Made by a program: the position numbers and the translations under genes
In this document: in pieces, positions 34,001-49,000 of the stretch
How the letters are laid out: each line of letters begins with the position of its first letter
Numbering within the stretch: the first letter of the stretch is position 1
Notes under the pieces: model-generated
Seen by the model: only the letters and a program-made list of their open reading frames with translations
Databases searched by the model: none
What the model was told of the DNA's origin: nothing
Origin: Paraescarpia echinospica
Taxonomy: Eukaryota > Annelida > Polychaeta > Sabellida > Siboglinidae
Assembly: GCA_020002185.1 (NCBI GenBank)
Contig: CM034532.1
Span: 49,601,349 to 49,665,348 of the forward strand
Length of the DNA stretch: 64,000 bases
Direction of reading: 5' to 3'

Positions 34001-37000
34001 AACTGAATGCTTAGTATTAATTTAATGTTTGTTAGTTGTTAATGAAGGCAGACCAAACATAACAAACACTGATACCAATGTTTGGGATTAGACTTGTTTG
34101 TTTTGGAGCAAGGCATCATGTTCTTGCTGTTACACACACAAGTGTCGATACTGTACTCATACAAATAGACAGGACATACATATTACTGATTCGTTTTATC
34201 TCGTTATAGCAATATTAGAATGGGGACATAACCCACAGTGGATTTTCAAACTCCAAAAAGGTATTTTATGTCCAATAATCCCATTGTGTGCACAGCACTA
34301 CAATGTCAACAGCAAAACTTCGAACAGGTCGACAGTTTATAGATCCACTTTGGGATCATCTCAGAACGTAGAGGTATCAGATATTTATATTTTATGGTTT
34401 AAAACAATACTCTTAAAATATTGATATTTTCATATCAAAGCTTACAAACTTTGGGGGAGGGGTGGGGGGCTTAGGTCAGATGAAAGTAATTTTGTCTGGT
34501 ATTGGACATCAGCGTGGCTGAGATGATCCCGTACCTGTTAATAGAGCAATGTTTCTGTCTAGAGGACAGAATCAGAATACTAGTCATATAGCATAACACT
34601 TTTACGCAATCAATACATGTATTGTAGCATTAGATCAATCATTAATACCTGGGTGTTACAACAAACATGCCAATTCTACAAACAGTGCAATCCCAGTGAA
34701 TTTTATGTTTGTTGTGCATATTAAAATTTACAAATGAGATATCTTCAGTGTGTTGGGGTATTCGGTGTCAACACCTCTTGGGGCATTCGGTCTCAACACC
34801 TCTTTTTGGCTCGGCTTGACACCCAGAGGGATGCAGACCCAGGATTCTGGTTATGTGGCCGCAGTCACATGAACAAGTAACTGACCAAGGATCACGTCCG
34901 GTCATGTGAAATATCGTGGTCTTGCATCCTGTTCTCAGGCTGTCACAGCTGGCCCCAAAGAGATCTGGCCGGACTGTCCCATTTTGCCATAATAAAAATT
35001 TGATGCATTTATCAAATGAGTTGTGTTGTTCTGTCATAAATGAGGTATCTTTTAGTGTGTGATGCATAGATATTCTGGGTGCGCACGTTTGAAATAAGGC
35101 ACTGGGCTATGTACTTCCTTGAAAGCTGAGAATTGTAATAAAAAAGGAGTCCACACAGCTGAAAACAACTAGATTGCAGTAAATTTAGTGCAATTCATCA
35201 AATCGCAAGAGATCACATTCAAATGAACTCATGCACAGAGAAGAAACATGTAAATCTTGGCTTACAAAATCAAGGAAAGCCTTGAAGACATTTTGTGCAG
35301 GCAAACTGATAAAATTGCCACCATTTCAAAATGCATTCTTAGGACACAAGGAAGTGCACACACCATCAATAATATTCTAGGTGGTTGAAATATTGATTGT
35401 TTGTCGACATGCAAAGGAAGATATGACAGGAGGAAACATGGAATTGTAACAATTCTGATGATTTGTTTTCAATTTTAATAGTTTTATGTTTTCTAGCATA
35501 TAAGCTCAATTTTATGCTACGTTAAAAAATAATAATAAATGACCTCTCATCCGTGGCTGCTTCAATACCAGTTTTTTAGATTAGCTCCAATTTAGGAAAT
35601 ATCGTTCCGTTGTCTAATGTCCACCATTGCAAATGAAATGTTACTAACAAGTGGGTTTTGTTCCAAGTATGGAAACAGTGATACTGTGATATTAATGGTA
35701 TGCTTTGAAAAATAGTATAACAAATTATGGTTATGCATCCTATTCCGATACAATATAGAACACTGTAATACATATTATTACAATTGAAGTTAACTGAAAA
35801 ATAATACATTATTTAGTATAGTTAACAAAGATGTAACAATTTCATATCAGTCGTCCATATCTAAAATCAGATTTACACAAAGCAATGGCGATGTCTTCAG
35901 AAAAGATCAAGGCCGTTTTGTTGCGTTCTATTTCAAATGATGTCGCCATGACAAACAGTTTAACTTGGTCGATTGTGCTGGAATATGGTTGCATGCGACG
36001 ATATATTGCCTTGTGTAAACCCGGATTAACCTTGACCCAAACCGGACCAATGACAGAGTTGGCATGTGCAATTAAGATCAAAACGAGAAATGTGCTATGA
36101 CAATATACATCCACCGACATGCACACGCACACGCACAACAGCTGGTTAGTAGAGTTAGTAAGAACCAAAATTGCGTACCTAGGATATCACTAGAACAACT
36201 CGGACTAGACATGGTGAAACTAGGCGTACCCTCCGTGCATTCTGTGTGGGTGGGGGTTGACTCGGAGATGCTGAGAATAGGTGAGTCGTGATGCGGTGCC
36301 AACTGGCACGCATCGTCGGCATCACCGGTACCAGGCTGGAATGCTACAACCATGTTCATGTCGGGCCTGCAAAAGAAGCCAGTGATTAACTGCAGACAAG
36401 ACATAGACTCAGGCAACATCCACGGACACACGGCTGCCAAGTTGTCTTGGAAAATATGTGAGAGATCCAGTTCCCAAATGGACACCAGGTGGTAGCACTT
36501 GTTTCCCAACAGGTGGCAGCATTTCTAGTAATTTAATACTAACTGAATTTCAACAAAAAACAAATTAAATCACAAATTCAAAATGTCACTGGCAGACTTG
36601 TCACCAGCAAAAATACTCAGTTGTCTTTAAAACAAAACAATCTGACACCACGTGTAACATTTAACAAAACTGCACTTTCTTGTTTAATTAGGATGAGAAT
36701 GAAAATAAAGGTAAACAAAAATCTTTTATCATACATGGATCACAACAAAACCTTGTTCTAGAATGATTAAGTAGAATTAAGACTGGTTTACACGGGCAAA
36801 GTTTGTCTTAATATGTCTTATATGTAAGCAACATATGTTGTTCCTATGATTGTTCCAAACCATGTCATTTGCCTTAAAAGTATAGTTTATCCAGTTTACC
36901 TCTCTAGTCAAACTGTGCGTGAACCCAGCTTTAGATATTGACTCATGCCACTCCAAATTTGAGCTTTGTCGAAAGGTTGCAGTTTCAAAATGTGTTAATT

Positions 37001-40000
37001 TCTTCCCAACACATTCATACACAAAACTGGTCTCACTAATCAGTTTAAACCAATTCTTGCAATGCAATATCAACAGACAAATTTGACACAAATTGCTCGT
37101 GTAAATCGGCCCGAAGACTATAGGCATCATGACCCAGTTTTCTGTCACGAACAACGTGACTGGGAATCGTCACCCGTGCTTACAATCGACACACGACTGG
37201 GAACAGTTCTACTTCTATCTCGATTGTAAGTTTATGCACGGCTTATTGATCTCGTCATCTGCTTTTGGCCAGAAAGTCCAGCAACGTCCTACGTTCCAGA
37301 ACACTGAGTATGACAAATCGGGAATGTGCATTTCAGATTTGGTCAACAAGTAAAGGTTCAGTGAACGCGTGGCACGTGAGAAAGTTGGACAATTTTGTAT
37401 TCTTGTGCGAATGTATTCCACAAAGTAATGACGAGGCAAAAAACTTGCTGCCATTTCTGATGCACTTTCTTCGAATGACAAACACAACTAAAACGTAGAA
37501 CGCATTGGAACCAGCACAACTGTTACCTGTTACTTCCACATGGTGAACAACAACTGGTCTGCTCCCAGTCCAATGGGAAATAAATTGCAGTCATTATAGG
37601 ATATGACTTGCATCCATTGCCTTGGAGCCCAGCTATACATGTTACTTCCACCAATGATACCACTGTGTCCGATACGATCATATTGCTGTGGACATGATAA
37701 GATAAAAGCTCAAACCTCACAACTGATGGGTGCTGCGTGTTCATGACAGTGCTGTAAAGGCAGGTTGTCTGTTTCTTTTGGTAATCATTAGCAGGAAGTT
37801 TGCTCAATCAGCTGTACTTCGCTTGACTTAAGGTTTGGTAAGTGGGGACCTGGCCACTTCAAAGGTACCCACATAATTGTGTCTGCAATAAGCATCATTT
37901 ACAGGCGATAACGGCTGTTTAGTAGATCAATGCTGTGTTTACCATTTGAATATTTCGCACGTGTGACTTTCAAATTGCGACCACTGTTATAGGTTTATTA
38001 AAAGCAATTTGGCAGGCGGTATACTTTCAACATATTTATTCTAGCATTAAGAACATACAAATAAATGTTAACAAATGAGAAAAGGACAACAGGACTTTAA
38101 ACCAGAGCTACCCACTACAAAAGTTGACACTTCAAATGTGAAAATATTTGAAAAGAAATTACCACTGATTGTGGAGGCCATATGAGCCTTGTTTGGGAAA
38201 TCAACTGCATCCATTATTCATGTTTGACTTTGGCTGTAACCACGGAAACGCTCGAACCATATAAGGACATTTTGACAATAACACCAGAAGTGGACATTTA
38301 ACTACGATGTTGTTCCCAACAGATGCTAAGTGCATGAGAGCTAACATTTGGGTGGACGTCTATTAATTTCTCATAAGACTTAAGTAGCACACGCTGTTAG
38401 GCAGATGCACATATTGCTTAATGTTACGCTTGTACAATGCTATGCCAGGAACACATAGCTAAAATTAATTCAGCACATCTAGTCATCTATCAAACTGTCT
38501 GACAGTTGTTCATCAAAAGATGGCAGACTGTTTTACAGAAAAGCTGTGTGCTAGTTTCTCACTGATGCATGTAACATATTTATGCAGATGTTTCGCAAGT
38601 TTTCAGTCGTTACTAGATCAGTTGACATGCATATACTATATCTATATGGAAGCACGGGTGACAATGTGAGCACTCTGAGTAGGCATACATAACTTTGATG
38701 GCAGAAACTAATTCTCTAACATTCACACTTACTGTCTGACAACAACAGCTAAACACATTTTGATTTATGACTTACACACAACATTTCTTTTACTAGTAAA
38801 ACCTTAATAAATCTGAGTTAGGGTCAAGGACAGGAGCAGGTAACATATTTTCAACACACGAACAATGATAATAAGAGACAACCTTCAGGATGAACTCACA
38901 ATTTTTCAAACGTGAAATACAGATATCCAAACGATTTCTTTTCGTCAGCGAAGCACACCAACTTCTTCAGTACATGCCATATGTACTATGATGTCATCAG
39001 TCACATGTACTGAAGAAACTGGTGTGCTACGCTGACAAAAGACTCTGCAACTACAAGGTAAAATCACGTATTGGATATGTCAAAAAGAAACCGTTCACAT
39101 AAAAATTAACTATCCTGAAGATTGTTCAGTAATGTGATATTAAGGTATTTGTGTTACCTCGCCACAGACGACCGACTTGAACAAAACTCGGTGTTGGTCT
39201 CAGACAGCGACTCCTGATTGCTGCGGAGCGGTAACCGTGAGATGACGACCTGCTCGCTCTGTGACTTGTGACTCGGTGGGGGGGACGTGCCGTGTGAGGG
39301 AAGTAGATCGGGCCGGTCGCCTACTGTCGCTAGGGTCACACAGTGACAACAGCTCAATAACAGTTACGTAGGCATTTATGGTGAATTTACAGAAATACAA
39401 CAGTACTAATCCGTCATGTTATTCATTTTAAGTATTTCACATGATTGACAATTTTCCTTGTGGTGTTTTGTTCGCTTTCTGGGGACTTATTCAGATTACC
39501 ACTAAACAGCAACACAGTAGTCCTTCTGCACCGTGCAGACACTGGTGTGCTTGACCAGCTAGTGATATTCACCTGAAGAAGTTTGTTACCATAATGAGTA
39601 TAAAGTTTGTCAACATTTGGTTGTTATTATAAATCCTTCACTTGTACCATTTCATAACACTGTCACATGCAGTAGTCCCTCTCTTTAGCGGACACATCTC
39701 CATCCAAGCATAAGTGTCCCGACATGGCAGGTGTCCACGCATCGGAGGAACAGGTATCTTAGACTTAGAGCCAGAGTTCAGACCAGTACAGCCGACACAT
39801 GGTAAAGATGTGGCAATATGTCAACGCATTAACTTATAGGAATTAAGCACTATATTTATATGTTTATTATCACTGTGATGTATTAAAAAAAACATCAAAC
39901 AAAACATCACCGTTCCAACATTTTATAAATAGGTATTGTCGAACGATTTAGATATTCTTTAGCTAAAATACTTCGTAGCTAATTCGCAAGTTGACAATTT

Positions 40001-43000
40001 TGGCTGCCCCCTGAAGAGAGGGACTACTGTACCTGAAAAGGATGTTTAATCTAAAAAAAGTATCAACATTTTAAAGTACTAATTCAGGGTGAGAGGGGGG
40101 TCTGATAATTGGCTCTGTATGAACAGGTAAAAGTCAACAACTGACCCATCAAGTAAGTCATGGTTTGTCTGTCACAATCTCAATTATGCGTGTCACCTCC
40201 GTCAAGTTGATCTTTGCCACCAATGTTGATAAGTTATATACATAAATTATGTTACGACTGGTGCATGACATCTCATAAATCAAACATTCCCACGTAGCGG
40301 TCACTTTAAAAAGTTATTGTCATAAAGAAAAACCTTTTTGGACAGAATTTCAACAACATATATGTTGGAATGCACAAATGCACCAAGTGTTCAGTATCCC
40401 TTTTTGATGGCTTGACGGAGCTTTTGCGAGGCAACAGGTCGCATGACGGACAGATCAATTATGAACAAATCCAACAGAATGAGATCTGATGAACGAAGGA
40501 CATACCTTGTTCTCCCTCATGCAACATGTACACCTGACTCTCCAACTCCTGTTTCCCTTCAGTGCGCAGTCTGCCGATCCCTACGTTACTCTTCCTCTTT
40601 GTAGGAGACTGCTTCAGTGCTGCAAGACAGCAACACAGACTAGTGAGATGCCACCCTCTCATCTCTAGTGCTATCTTTAGAAGCATGGCAATAACGGACG
40701 ATATCAAGTTCATACACACACTATGAAGTGACATATCAACAGAAAACTGGATGATGTTTGAAACTGTTAAAAAGAAATAGAAATGTTAGTAGGTATAGGA
40801 AACCATCGTAGACCTTACGAAGGAAACAAGTCGGGAAATTTGTGGCAAAATATTTCTTCACTGTGTGGACGCCAAAATGTAATCGGAAAGTTTAGAGATT
40901 AGGATGCATCTGCCACACTATGAGCTTAAAACGTGGCAAGACGTTTTAATGTATAAACTGTTTCTTTCTTAACACATACATGGATTGTTAAACAGTTATA
41001 ACACATTTATATGATAAAATATGCAATTTGCCACCTTCTGCCAACAACATAAACTGCCTTGTCTGTCTATATGTCAGTGTTTGTGCTTCTCTTCTGTTTC
41101 CCGTCATTTTTCTTCCCAAAAGAGAATTATCTACACATTTTCCCAAGTTCCTCTCATCTTCGACATTACCCTCCAGCTTGAAAGAGTACTAGTTTCATGT
41201 GCAGGGAAAGAGTTGGGCATTGGCTAACATGAAGGGAAAACAAACTCTAATGTTGTGGGAAGATACGGACTGTCATTGGTGGAAAGATTTGGGTGTGGGC
41301 GAAATTTGGGTGTACAGTTGAGGGGAATCGCAGACTGTTGTTGGTGAAATCTGGGGATGGATGAGTTGTGAGTTAAGGTTGAGGGGAAACAGACTGTGGT
41401 AATAGGAAGATATTTGGGAATACGCCGTAAGGACGAAAATTATGTAGAGCGACTGAAGGAAAGACACTGTCAATGTGTGGAAAAAATAGCAAGATGAAGA
41501 CATGCTGTGAAGCTCAGATGGATTCATCCTATTGTGAATACAACAACAGAAGTAACACTGGCACTATGGCAGTGATGGATATGGGTAGAATGATAGTAAC
41601 AACTACTACACCGACAACAAAAGAACAAATTCTGTCACATCACTTACTAGTCATAACTACAATGTGCTCTGACAATTTAAATCGACAGTGTCCAACATTC
41701 ATGCATGTGACATTCTGCTTCTAAACATATCAAATCCTTCATCTAGACTACGTTGCCAGTTATTGATCTGCCAAGCAGAAACGGTAACACAAGAGCCACA
41801 ACCAATCTACAGAGACAGTCATGGTGCCACTGCTATGATGAGAGGCTCGGTTGAAGACAGATTTACACTCATTTGTATATGCCATCATCTTAACAGTTTC
41901 TGATAAGTTTTATACACCAGGGTCAAGGGTCAAGTACACTTGATCTGGTACTGATTATTAATTATTTTCAAAACATATAATATTAACTATACGCTGTAGA
42001 TGTAATCATGATGTAATCAATGCTGTGCATCACACAGGTTAAACAATGGAGAAGTATTCTAAATACTCAAGTTATGTACATGAAAATTAATGTACTTGAT
42101 ATATTGGCAAATACAAATGACCACATACAAGTCATTTCAAAACCACAAATGTACTTGATAGTTTGACAAATACAACAGATCAAGTATAAATACTTGTCTT
42201 TTCACAAACACAAGTACAAATTCAGCTACAAGTACTGAAAAAAATGTACTTAAGTACAAGTACATGACCCGAACCCTGGCATCCATGCAGTACATGTGAA
42301 TGTCATCGAACCCACTTACAGCAGTGTCTCCTTGTTTGCTTTCATTTGGACTGACGAGCAAACTGGCATGACTTACTTAGTCTCACACACACGGTACATT
42401 CAATTGACCAACGACAACATGACAGGAGGGGAAAATCGTGCAGAAAGCGGCTGACAAAAAGGGGGAAGTAACACGGATTACTGAGTCAAACAAAATTAAC
42501 ACTCATTGTCAGAAACGCCCTTATGTACAGCCCAGCACCACCACATGTTAAACGGTCCTCCCATGCATTCTATTCATTCTTTTATTTCAGTTCAAAAGCT
42601 TGACGTTCCAATAACAGGACCTTTGGTTTCATTCAGTGGAGGGTCGGTTTATTTCTTAGTTAGCGAGTCCACAACATGTTTTTCCCATTTGCCTGTATAG
42701 AATCTTTTACTTCCATGGCATAGACACCAGGTACAAAACGATCGCCATCTTTTGGATTCTCTCTCAAAAGACACGGGGCAAAGTGGGATGATCGAAACTG
42801 CCAAAGTTTCGAAAGGATGTCAGATAGAATCGAACCACCATTATCGCAATCACACATATTCCAACAACGGAATCAAAGAGGAGAGAACTGATATTTGTCA
42901 AGGCTACGAGCAAGCGGACAACAAGACGAACGTAAAACAAGCAATACCGATGCAATGAAATATGGAAGCAGAAACTGAAATGTAAAGATGAACGAATATA

Positions 43001-46000
43001 AAGGGGGGTGCTTGTGCAATATGTGGGAACGACACTCGCATATTTACCCAGCTGGACTATTTTTTTAAATCGCATGTGCGGGCCTTTCGTGCAAGGTTCG
43101 TCCACTGTAGACAAGTAGAACATAGAAATTTGCGACATCTTATCAACGGCCACCACACTGCACCCAACATTACGTGGCACACAGTCAAACAGTAATTTGT
43201 GACAAAATATTTTTTATATTTCAATTTCTTGTAAATACTCTAAAAGATATGATCAAGTACAGATCGCTCCCTTTGTTAACTGATTCCCCAAGGCCAATTT
43301 CACCTACAGATCAATCCGTGACTTTATTCTGCATCAGATATACAAAATATTCCACCAAGTCAGAATAAAATATGTGTTGTTAACTTCTAAGAATCTAAGT
43401 AATGTTAGATGATAGATACGTGTTTTAAACAGCTCTACAGATGTTAGTTTAAACTAAACTACAACAAATGACTAGTGTTACTTTCTTAAAGTTAGAAAAC
43501 TGTCGATCTTACAACATTTGGAGATGATTACCAAGCTTGCCATCCAATGCGATAAACACCACACAGACAAGAAAGTCATTGTCTTATCGTAGGTCCAACA
43601 TTTTTACATTTATGTGTATCCCACCCTGGCAACTTGGCAGAAACCCAGATGGGAATCACTTGGTATAGCTTGCTGGTGCCAACACTATTACGAATAGAAC
43701 ACGCTGTCTGGTCTTAGAAATAGGTTTATGAAGATGGCCAAAGTAAAGCAAAATTGGCACCATTGATGCAACCAGAAATCAAGAAGGCTCCTCCAGCGTT
43801 GCACACACATAATTAATCTCACAACTGTCAATCACAAACAGCTACTTACGTGATGGTATCTTTTTAAATACTCGTTCCGCAAAGAAAGTCTGGAAGCGCT
43901 GCGCGTAAAAACCTGGTCTGTGTACAGATATCGTGTCCTGCAAAAATACAACTGACATGGTCTTGTGTGTGCACATAGAATCATGTGTACTAGGACAACT
44001 GACATGGTCTTATGTGTGCACATAGAATCATGTGTACTAGGACAACTGACATGGTCTTATGTGTGCACGTAGAATCATGTGTACTAGGACAACTGACATG
44101 GTCTTATGTGTGCACATAGAATCATGTGTACTAGGACAACTGACATGGTCTTATGTGTGCACGTAGTATCATGTGTACTAGGACAACTGACATGGTCTTA
44201 TGTGTGCACGTAGAATCATGTGTACTAGGACAACTGACATGGTCTTATGTGTGCACATAGAATCATGTGTACTAGGACAACTAACTATGTGTAGAGATAT
44301 AATAAACTATTTGCACAAATGTAATAGATCAAGTTTTCAAAGTACCACGCCTACAAGGTCAGAACACTGAACACCTTTTCGACCACTTCATGGTACACTG
44401 AGAAAGTTCAAGGAATTCCATATATGGGTCAAAACATAACGAGATGAGTCGGATGTCAGTAAACTTGATTTCAAGAAAACACTGTTTTACATTGCATGGT
44501 GATTTTTTATGATTTTGACTTTTTGTCTTCAAATTATACTTTGTCTTTTCTATCGACTGGCAATGGTTGTTCTCACTTATATTAATATTTAGTACTTATT
44601 AGAACCTTTTTAGAAAGAGTACGTAACATTTCATGCATGAATTCCGTAAAACAAAAGCAATAAATCGTACTTGTTCGCGTCGCATTTTTGGAGATATCCT
44701 TCAACAGAAGGCGGACATATTTGGTACTACGGGAAAGCCCAGCATGTCTACTTTCCATATATGGCATGGGAATTCTTTATTTACGTGAACTTTAGCCAAT
44801 AGTAGTGCCTGACACTGCCCGTAATCTCACTAAACATTTTACGAAATATATCTTCAACAATGAGCGTGACTCGCGAGTGTATTGTGAATGCATCGAATAG
44901 AGGAATAGAAGCAAAACAGCCAAATTTTGAATGAAAATGCAGGCGTAGCGATGTTCGGTCACTCGTTGTAGCTTTCGAAATTGAGGCCTGGCCCTTGTAG
45001 ACAGCCGATTAAGTTCATAAAGCCACGAAGCTTAGGTGTTATAATTATTTGTATACGCATTACTGCATAGCAGTTATATAAAATTTTATTATTACATTCA
45101 ACTGTGTTGATGTCATGTGACATTGTTGCTCGGTTATTATACAGCGTTTGTGCGTGCAGACATTATGTAATGTTATAAACTTATTTTATTATAGTTATAT
45201 ATGTTATTTTTTATCATAATTTTATTACTAGGTCGCATATTAACAGTTTACAAATAGTATAAGGAATAACTTATTGAATAAAATATAGTGATATTGGTCA
45301 AGATCTATTACTAAATTATGTCCTACAAACGTTTTGCCAGGCCGGTTCACATGACCCAGATTAACTGTGTATTATTACGGTGAAATCGACGTCAAGGGAA
45401 ATCGATGGTAAAATACTGTTTTATTGCATTACATGTATTCAAACATTAGTCATGAACCCGGTGTTTCAAAATGCTGTACTTTGGCTCGTAAGCTCGCCCA
45501 ATACAATGTTCTGAAACAACTTGTGCATACCATCCGATATCGTTCAATAAGTGTATAACATATACATATATATATAAATATATTTATATACAGTACTTTT
45601 GAACTGGATTAATAAAGGGTGTTTCTATATGCAGTGTCCCCACCAATACTGTACACGGACCTGCGCACACACACAAGTAGGCAAAAGTATAAGCAAGGAA
45701 ACATGAGAATATACGTACGCCTTCATGCAGCAATGACTTGAATGTGTGTTCGAGTTTCTTAGCCATCCTGTAGTTCTGCAGGATATCGATGATACCGATA
45801 TAGAGAAATATCCTCTCTCCGCGGTGGTTGCGAGCGGGGATACCACCCGCTCTGAAACAACATTGCAGCTACAGCATATGTCTGGATTACGGAAATATTT
45901 GACCTTTTAGACCTCACGACGTTGTTAACGAAACGCACTGAGATTGGCCACAATTCGCACAGATTCAGCAGGGTATGTTTTGAAATGGTGTCAACTCAAA

Positions 46001-49000
46001 GACGTCTAATATAAAGGCATACAACAAATAGTCGTTAAGGCATAGTACATAAACGAAGGTTTAAAACTACATGCACCAAGCCATTCTGTATCACCATCAT
46101 GGTGACCATGGCCGCATCATGGGTGCATGCATGTTTGCCTGGATGTATGTATGTCTGTTTGTCCAAGCATATCTCTGTCATTTTCAAATGTGTGGGGGTG
46201 AAATGTTGTATGCATGCTATCGAACCCACTAGTGAGTTCCGTAGATTTTGAGTTTTTATAATCTCAACCGGAGGGGGGAAGGTGGTGGGATTAGGTTCAG
46301 TAGTGCATCAGTAGCCCCCCCTTGTAAATTACATGTTTCTTAAAGATGGCGTTAACGTGTCATCATGTGTTCATTTCAGTACAGTCAAGTTATTGTGTTC
46401 AGTGAAGTTCTCCAGATAACTCAGACAACCAGACAAGAATTTGACAATAGCGATTAGTAATACACAGTAAACATCAACAGAAACAAACTTAGACATTTTT
46501 GTGAAATATTTAAGATTACTGAATAATGAAAATTCATAGACTCCACATCAAAAGTGTAAGACAAAACACAGTATATGGGCCATTCTCGCAAAAATTGTAC
46601 ATTTGACAAACAAAAAATGAAATGCTCTAAAGAAAATCTTCCTTTAGAACTTAACTTTTTTAATTTTTGTAAACAAATTAGCATACTTATCTTGACTAGG
46701 ACCCTTTCGTTAGGTATTATTTGTATTGCACTCCTGTAAATCTAAACATAAATAAATATATTTTGTATAGATATGATTTTGTGAAAATGTCAAATTTAAG
46801 TGTTTAACTCATGATTATGGTGAAACATTTGTTTTTCTGTAGTAATATTTCATGTCAAGTTTTGCTGCATCAAGTGAATATTAGTACATTTGGAATTATC
46901 AGTACTAGCCAAAATAACACATACAAATAAAACATATTGGACACATCATTTTATTTTTTTGCAAGAATGGCTCATATAACGAAACTATTACTGGTAAATA
47001 GTAAGTCTATAAAACTAAGTTGAATGGCTTACTAAGGAAGTTTGAACATGAACACTTCGCAACTCTCTTTCAAGAAAATAAATATAACCTTAACCATTTT
47101 TTCTCAGCATTTGCCTCAGATACTAAACAATACTCTAGACCAAAAAGAATTGATTTTTTATGTTGTTTAGAGATATTTAAATGTGTTTAAGGACCATTAA
47201 ACAATAGGTAAAAAATCACCTTAAAATGGCTTTTATTTCATTTTAAGAAACTCCCCAACAGAAAAATGTGTATGGTTGTAAGTACAAACATGTTATTGAC
47301 ATTCATACAGGTTTTTTTTGTAAACAAATGCATATTTACTTTGATACAGCTTCATAAACATCTTGCTACAATGTTGAAAGACAGCAAAAATCCGTGGCAC
47401 GACCCCTTCACCAAACATAAAACCATCCCGTGCAATTTTGGGTAAACACAAGTCGAGTTCATATGCCAAGTTATGGCTTTGTAAGTATTGTAGTTTTTAT
47501 AAAAATTTACATTAAGTAATACTTCCTGGTTGTTACTGATAATATAAGTGTCACCAGATGCTTGTTTTTGCTTAGAAATGTGACTTTTTTACTGGCATGT
47601 GGCTTATTTCAACACAATTTGACAGACACTTCTATTACTGAGATTTCCCCCCAAGGTTTTCCCGCTAAGTTGTCTCATGATATTGTGTTACGAAATGCCA
47701 CGTGTTGAACTTGTTGTGGTAGACAAGATTGACTGACACCTGCTGGGGTCAGTCACGTGTTATTGCAAATGGCGGCTGAGGTCGGGCATTATCGGAGAAT
47801 AAACAAAACTACCGGCCAGTATTTGGTGATTTGACAGTGTGATGCATTTAGGTAATTATAATACAACAGCATAGTGGCATGAGAATAACCAGACTATATG
47901 ATCTGCATTCATGGTGAATGAATTTATGTTTGAGCTGGGCTGATGCACACGTGATCGTCACTATGGAAACATCGTCAGTTTCCAAGAATCTGAAAAGGGA
48001 CTTTCCACAGACACACTAAAAATACTAGTTTTTAAAGGACTGATAGGTGACATATGGTGATAGTGCCTTGGTTTTTTAAATAGTACACATGTTCATACTA
48101 ACACCTACTAATGTTCTATGAAGACAAAAATAAAGAAATCAACTGACATGACACCCGGTGCAGCTACCTTAAGGGTCATAGACAGACCTCTGAATGTTTG
48201 GCGGCCAAGTCACAAATTTCTACCAGGGAAACATTAACATATCCCCACACAGACGTCTGTTCTAACCTATTATATTATAACTATTTGTGGATATTAGCAG
48301 TGCAAACATATCATTAAATACATCAGGCAGCATACACATAAATATATTGGTATATAATTAGTTAGTACTGGGTATTGAAAGGTGTAATTCTGTTCACGTG
48401 TCTGGATAAATTTCAACTGTCTAACGCATTCTTAACCTGTCAATTACTTGTTATAATAATACAATGAACTGCTGCCAGGTTTATTATCCTGTGAAGAGCA
48501 TGTACATTGTATTTACTATTAAAACATAGATTTTCATGAATCTTCCGTTGCAGAAGCAAATGATGGTGTGCACATCTGGCACAGCCGATTTGCATACTGG
48601 ACTTTGTGCAAGACAACAGCACACGGAGGCCTCCCATTAGAGGAGGCTAATTTATGCAAGGACGTGTTAATTACTCCCGTGGGGAGAATCAAATCAACCA
48701 ATCAGCGCGCACTGGCGCGCGTCCCTCGGGAGAATCCTAAGCTGATCCCGCACTCCGATTGCGAAAGCATAAAGGGGCAGACGTTTGTCTAATTTGACCC
48801 ACCCGCCTCCCTACTTTTCGTCCAGGAATGTTTGATGTATAGTCATGATTTGTGCATCGTTATTGGAAAGGGGTTGCTGGTCTCGATGCTTTCCCCACAT
48901 TTATAATTGATTGTGAGCATAGGGTTTGCACCGGATGTGTTCACGGGGTTTTATTGCAAGAGATGTTGCATGCCTTTTTCCACTTTCGATTTAGGAATAG

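Noticed and set aside
34768..35067. 99-codon minus-strand frame as an extra kinase exon
   Set aside because: No family resemblance, no suitable splice sites, and the phase is already satisfied by joining 36179/36230 to 32687.
35885..36100. 71-codon plus-strand frame starting MAMSSEK
   Set aside because: No domain or supporting exon. It lies in a kinase intron with MITE-like surroundings.
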